A stretch of DNA of 64,000 nt from Campylorhamphus procurvoides. Lineage: Eukaryota; Chordata; Aves; Passeriformes; Dendrocolaptidae. Where the stretch lies: NCBI GenBank assembly GCA_013396655.1, contig WBMV01009266.1, positions 1,010,107-1,074,106 of the forward strand. The letters are read 5' to 3'. The position numbers and the translations under genes were made by a program. Positions 59,221-64,000 of the stretch are shown here, piece after piece; position 1 is the first letter of the stretch; every line of letters starts with the position of its first letter. Under the pieces are notes generated by a model. The model saw only the letters and a program-made list of their open reading frames with translations. It was not told the origin of the DNA and searched no databases.

Positions 59221-60236
59221 AAATGCCATTGAGCATAGCAAACCAGGCCCACACAGACCTCACACGGCCACTGTGCTCCTCTTTCTCTTGTAGACACTGA
59301 GGGCTACAGAGGTGTGGTGCGCACTGAGTGTAACAAGTGTCCCAAATGAGCTCCAAAATAGCTCCTTCAGCTTTGACTGAGGTCTCTGCTTAAGATGCTA
59401 GACATGACCGCTTTTCTGCTCTTTCATACATTTCCATGTTTTCCAAATCTATCTCTTTAAATCCAGGAAACAAACCTTGTACAGGGGTGGGCAGTTTTTC
59501 CATTACACTGCCTACAGCTCGTCACATAGTGGATCCCTTATCACAGCATCCAGATGTTATTGCCACACAAATAATAAATGACAGAATTTATTTCATTTCC
59601 AAAGATTGCTGTGCTGGATGACTCCATATTTTCTCTCTTTCTCTCTCTACTGAGATTGGCGGCCACTGTAATATCTCAGCATCTCAAAAGCATCCATCTA
59701 GTAGCTGCATGAGGAATTGTTTTTATTTTTCTACAAATGAAAAAGGCTCTCAAAAAGTAGTGAATGAATTTCCAGGATCTTAGATCTGAAAATATTGTTT
59801 AAATGCAAAGAAACCACTTTCATTATTCTTAAATTTATCCTTTCTCAATAACAACATTAGCAGAACTCTTGCACTGAAGGAAAGTACATGATTTCAAAAT
59901 CATGGGTGGTCCATGAGGAAAACTCATAATTTTATTAAACATTATTGGTCAGGTGCAAAACACCTTAAGACAAACTGAAATAGTCAATTTCTGTCAGTAA
60001 ATCTGTACTTTAACATATGAAGGCCTGGATTTCACTTTGAAACATTTTACAGATCAAACTCCATGCTGGTATGATCCTTATTTGGCTCCACCTCTGTGTA
60101 AATCCAGAATCACCCAACTGATCTGCATGGGGGGAATTCTCATATTTTCACTACTGTGCTTACCTCCAATAAGTTTATTCTCTTATTTTACACTCACTGT
60201 AAGAGATTGGAATGAAATAATTGCATTTACTTTTTT

Positions 60237-60420
60237 TTAAGTTGCATGCCATTAAACTTGCCACGTCAATGCATTCTCTTTTAGTTTGCTCAGAAATGGG
60301 TAATTACCAAAAAGGCCAAACGCTGAATGCACAACAAGGGCATGTTTTTAATTGCTTTTAGTCACTTTCAGAAAAAATAAAGGAACCAGGCATTTTCCCT
60401 TTGTTCCTTGTCTGATCAGG
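60237..60420. promoter_or_regulatory. Candidate conserved non-coding element
   Basis: TTGCATGCCATTAAACTTGC, CACGTCAATGCATTC, GGGTAATTACCAAAAAGGCC, AAACGCTGAATGCACAAC and TTTTTAATTGCTTTTAGTC form a repeat-free block. It holds a palindromic homeodomain site (GGTAATTACC), an ACGTCA half-CRE and retained CpGs. This is typical of, but not proof of, a developmental enhancer. Confidence 0.3.
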
Positions 60421-61019
60421 TTTCAGATTCCCAACATAAATTACAGTCTATTTGCATGCAACTATGGGTTTCCTTTCTGAGCGAGCTGGTCCTGACTCTG
60501 CCATCCATATGAGGTTGAGCAGAACACGCCTCATATTGTATCTGTTTTTCAGCCTCCAGTGAGAAACAGAAAGGGACCAAACACCTCATTTTTAAAAGGC
60601 TTTCTGTAAACAGGTAGGTTTTGGTTACAATGGCAGAAGCAAATTATGCCCAAGCCCCTGATAAAAGGTTGTATAATTGCAGAGTAGGCAACAAAAATTG
60701 TAATTCAAACATCAGTGCTGTAGTGCAAGCTCTGACTACACAGCTTTCTGCAAGTGCAGGTTTAATCTAATAGTAAAGGCACAACAAAATTCCAGGGCTA
60801 GAAAAGGAAGAAAGGTAAATTCAAATGAGAGAAGGTAGGATTTTAACAACAAAGCTAATAAACCATTAGAATAGCTTCATACAAAAAGTGCTATGCTTTT
60901 TTCCCTTTAAAGACTTTAAAATCAAACATCTCTATATGTCTGAAAGATCTTCTCTAACTCAGCCAGAAGTCATTAGTTAGGCTTAACACAGGAATGACTG
61001 TGCATCATTTTGTGTTATG

Positions 61020-61380
61020 GAATCACAGAACTATATAGGTTGGAAAAGACCCCCTAGGACCACAGAGTACAACTTGACTCAGCACTGCCAAACCCACCAC
61101 TAAACCATGTCCCCAAGTGCCACAGCTGCACATCTCTTAAATCCTTCCAGGGATGGTGATTCCACCACTGCCCTGTGTAGCCTGTTCCAGTGCTTGATCA
61201 CCCTTTCCATGAAGAAATTTTTCCTAATTTTTAACCTAAACCTTTCTTAGTTCAGTTTATCCCATTTCCTCTTGTAGAGAGTGATAAGGTCACCTCTGAG
61301 CCTCCTTTTCTACAGGCTGGGCCACCCCCAGCTTCCTCAGCCACTCCCTATAGGACTTGTGACCCTTCACAGGACCCTTA
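61020..61380 (-). mobile_element. CR1 LINE, 3' portion
   Basis: The plus strand reads GAATCACAGAACTATATAGG, TTGGAAAAGACCCCCTAGGA, CAGCACTGCCAAACCCACCA, CTAAACCATGTCCCCAAGTG, TCCAGGGATGGTGATTCCAC, GTAGCCTGTTCCAGTGCTTG, GAAGAAATTTTTCCTAATTT, AGAGAGTGATAAGGTCACCT and TCAGCCACTCCCTATAGGAC. This is the reverse complement of the CR1 type at 36440, about 360 bases long. The junction at the far end is near CCTTATGCAGGAGG. Confidence 0.95.
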
Positions 61381-64000
61381 TGCAGGAGGTCAGAGGAACC
61401 AATGGGTTTTTCAAGCCATAAAATGGAATTTCATTATTGTGGTGCCAAAAGCTTGTACAACACATTAAGCCCTTGTGCTTAGAGCAATGGATGTGATATG
61501 GGATTAAGATCTAACTTCAGCAAAAAAAATTGTTTAACAGACCTGAGCCATGGATCTAGTGTTTGGCTCCAGTGAGGAAACCTTGAGCCTGACCGTTCTC
61601 TCACCCACCATTGACCAGGACGTTGCTTCTTCCGTACATTCAGAATGGATTGTGCAATGTTTTCTGACAAATTGTGTTTTCCTGTGAAACTGAATACTAC
61701 AAAGAGAGCCTCATGCAGCATTCAGCCACAAGCTGCTAATAGCTGCTGCTTCTTCCTTCCGCAGAAACATACATTAAAGCGGAGAAGATATTATCAGGCT
61801 CGTGCTGAGATTTAGAAGTCCTCTGTGTGGGTGTGAGAAGAGAGAAATTGAAGGCAGAACAAGAGGGGTGATAAAGGACTAACACAATCTCTTCAAAATT
61901 AGGGCCGTGGAAAGGAAAAAAATTTTCCCCGTTCAGTCTTGGGAAGACAAATTCTCCATCTGAAATTTGTCTCCTTTTTTGCAAGTGAAAAAAATTCCTG
62001 ATGGGAGGCACCCTATGATATTATTTGTTTGAATCTAGACCTTGTCCTTAGCTTACTGGAAATCTATATTTGCTGCAGATTGCCTGCTTTTATGCTTTTT
62101 ATAAAGCACAGCTTTTTTCAAAAGGCTCGGCTCCCCCTGATGTCCATGGGACATTTAGCATTTGACTATAATGCGAGTAAAATTGGGCCAATGCTGAGAA
62201 GAATCTCTCTTCCATATGCCATAATGAACCCCCCCCTGTGTGTTTATGTGCTTTTTAAAGCATGTTAAGTGATTATGATAGGGCAGACACTTTTAATATA
62301 TAAATCTCTAGAAACTGACAGAACATTTCTGAAGCCTCCTGAGTGGGTAGGAATCCTGAACCAACTGTTATTTCATATTTAATCCCATTCCTTTTCTCCC
62401 TAGAACCAGGCAATCCTGATTAGGCTCTACTTTTTAATAAAATAACAAATTCAAATGACAAATGCACATACAGTAGTGTGCTTCATATAAAATTTACATT
62501 AGAGCTTTTCTGAGAAAAGCTTTAATGCTGTGTTTGAAGTAATTTTATTTTTACAGAGTGCTGCTCGTTAAAAGTTGTAAATCCCTTTCTGTGTTGCCGA
62601 GGATGTGTCTAGCTCCCAGTTAAATGGAAATGTATAATCCTCCTCACTCGCTTGCTTTCCTTCAGCTCATGGTGCTCTCTCTAGGCTCAGTCCTGGAAGG
62701 TGCTGGGTACTTGTCAGGAAGACAGAACCACAATCAGATCTTATCTAGGTGGCATTTCATTTTCCCGAATGAAAGCCATCCCTTCTCTCCTCCTGCCCAT
62801 TTTGTAGATCCTTGATAAAGGGAAAACAGAAATGGGTCTGAGCTGTTTCCTGTTCTCCCACCTCCATCCACACATGCAGCAGAGCTGAAGCCGTGGGAGA
62901 AGCTGCGTGTGTTGCACAGGGACCATTTCCTGTGGGTGAGAGGAAGACTGTGAGGCAGATTGAGACTTGGAGGATCACAGTCTCATTCACAGCTTCTCCT
63001 CTCCCAGCCATTGGTTGTGCCTCAAATGAGCCTGAAGGCTCGTATTTCAAAGACATTTTAGCAGCTATCAATCCCTGTGGGATTTTGATGCCTGGCTACT
63101 TCAAAACCCAAAAACTGTACCTGAAAATTAGTAGCATCTGCAATCTCTCATTATTTGACCTTTCAAATTTTACTGCAAAAATATAGAAATTATTTAAACA
63201 GAGTAAAATCACAAGGGGAATGTGACTCATGCTTTATTTGTGACACCGTTGGAGATGCTCAAGGTCTCCTGCTGTTACATAGAGCCTCATAGAGTTTTTG
63301 CCTGTCCCAAACCAGGCTGGTGCTGAGGCTTTGAGAAAGAGAAAATGCTGTACCATTATCCACAGCTGGAGCCATGACCCTTAAAGAAACATTCTCTGTT
63401 CTTCTAAAAGGGTCAGCTTCTATCCCAGATGTCAGAAATACAGACAGGGCAAGGTGGCTTTTATCCTGTGAATTTTAGGTTAATGTGACAGAAGCCAGAA
63501 GTCTGATTAGACTCTTTATGTGAATTCCAGAGAAACACAACTCCTTTAAAACATACCATTCTTGCTCAATGGAACCAAATAACTTTGTTCTCCTCCTCAG
63601 GCCTTTTGTTAAAGGTAAATTAATTCAAGGTTATCACTTCCCTTCAGCATCCCCCACTTCACTGGAATTGCTCTTAATTTACTTTAATGAAACATACAAT
63701 ATTAATCTTAATTAGAAGCCTTGGGGAGAGACCTGTATAGACTCAGGACACAGACACCTTGCAGTTTTCTTCTCTGTAATTTGGGATCCAGGAATTTGTC
63801 TTTCAGTAAATGATAGCCCTGATATTTTTCAGCTTTATTGATCAGTTAAGTATTCAATGACTTCAGAGAATTTTCCTGATAGACTCTGACTTATGCTTAA
63901 CTAGCTCCATAGATCAGTATTTGTTGTCAGAGGGAGGAAAAGCAGCCCAAGTCAATTGGCTCATATAACCAACCTATTTTATACAGGCATTGCATTTCAA
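61381..64000. other. Unique non-coding DNA to the window end
   Basis: No gene or repeat is recognised. The stretches 62.10-62.25 kb (AAGGCTCGGCTCCCCCTGAT, TATAATGCGAGTAAAATTGG) and 62.50-62.68 kb (GTGCTGCTCGTTAAAAGTTG, GTGTTGCCGAGGATGTG) keep CpGs and could be constrained. Frames of 91, 97 and 104 codons at 61.7-63.2 kb overlap antisense frames and show no known domain. Confidence 0.5.

Larger units (their letters stand above)
58276..61019. other. Unique non-coding DNA with low-complexity tracts
   Basis: No gene is recognised. A pyrimidine tract, a 12-base tandem repeat and a candidate conserved block are listed separately. The 110-codon plus-strand frame and 78-codon minus-strand frame at 58.6-59.0 kb are products of the T/C tract (poly-F/S/L on one strand, poly-K/R/E on the other) and are not genes. 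Confidence 0.55.

Noticed and set aside
1..64000. CRISPR arrays, operons, prophage or plasmid features
   Set aside because: No regularly spaced repeats and no dense gene packing. The repeat content is clearly that of a bird nuclear genome.

Overview
The window reads as nuclear DNA from a bird, most likely a member of Neoaves and possibly a songbird. The evidence is the repeat content. There are about eighteen fragments of CR1 non-LTR retrotransposons of several avian 3'-end types, each with the characteristic ATTCTATG-like 3' end. There is also one roughly 600-bp solo LTR of a type common in neoavian genomes, opening TGTCATGGTTTAACCCC. The DNA is AT-rich and CpG-poor, has no long open frames (longest 129 codons), and shows no operon-like gene packing. 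It looks like intergenic desert or the inside of a very large intron. I found no protein-coding exon, tRNA, rRNA, snRNA or CRISPR array that I could support.

Layout. From 1 to 14.4 kb the DNA is mostly unique, with short CR1 pieces at 3965, 7083, 8945 and 11535 and an older, unassigned repeat near 12.4 kb. A solo LTR sits at 14384-14983. From 15 to 36 kb there is a long unique stretch with CR1 pieces at 18560, 26817 and 30560. Within it, three CpG-retaining blocks between 20.2 and 22.9 kb stand out as candidate conserved non-coding elements. From 36.4 to 39.5 kb there are three plus-strand CR1 copies, one of them about 950 bp with decayed ORF2 remains. From 43 to 55 kb there are four minus-strand copies of one CR1 type and one 1.3-kb plus-strand CR1 carrying a broken reverse-transcriptase frame. 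That 1.3-kb copy is itself interrupted by an 82-bp younger CR1 flanked by a 6-bp direct repeat. From 55 to 64 kb the DNA is mostly unique, with one very old amniote-type CR1 (58170), one younger CR1 (61020), low-complexity tracts and further candidate conserved blocks.

Nothing here works together as a gene system. The coding remains are dead CR1 ORF2 fragments, broken by frameshifts, stops and deletions. In one, the first aspartate of the reverse-transcriptase FADD box is replaced by glycine. Repeat family assignments rest on recalled consensus patterns read by eye, so ends are accurate to roughly 10-30 bases. The candidate conserved elements are inferences that need a cross-species alignment. 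I did not find a convincing undescribed biological system.
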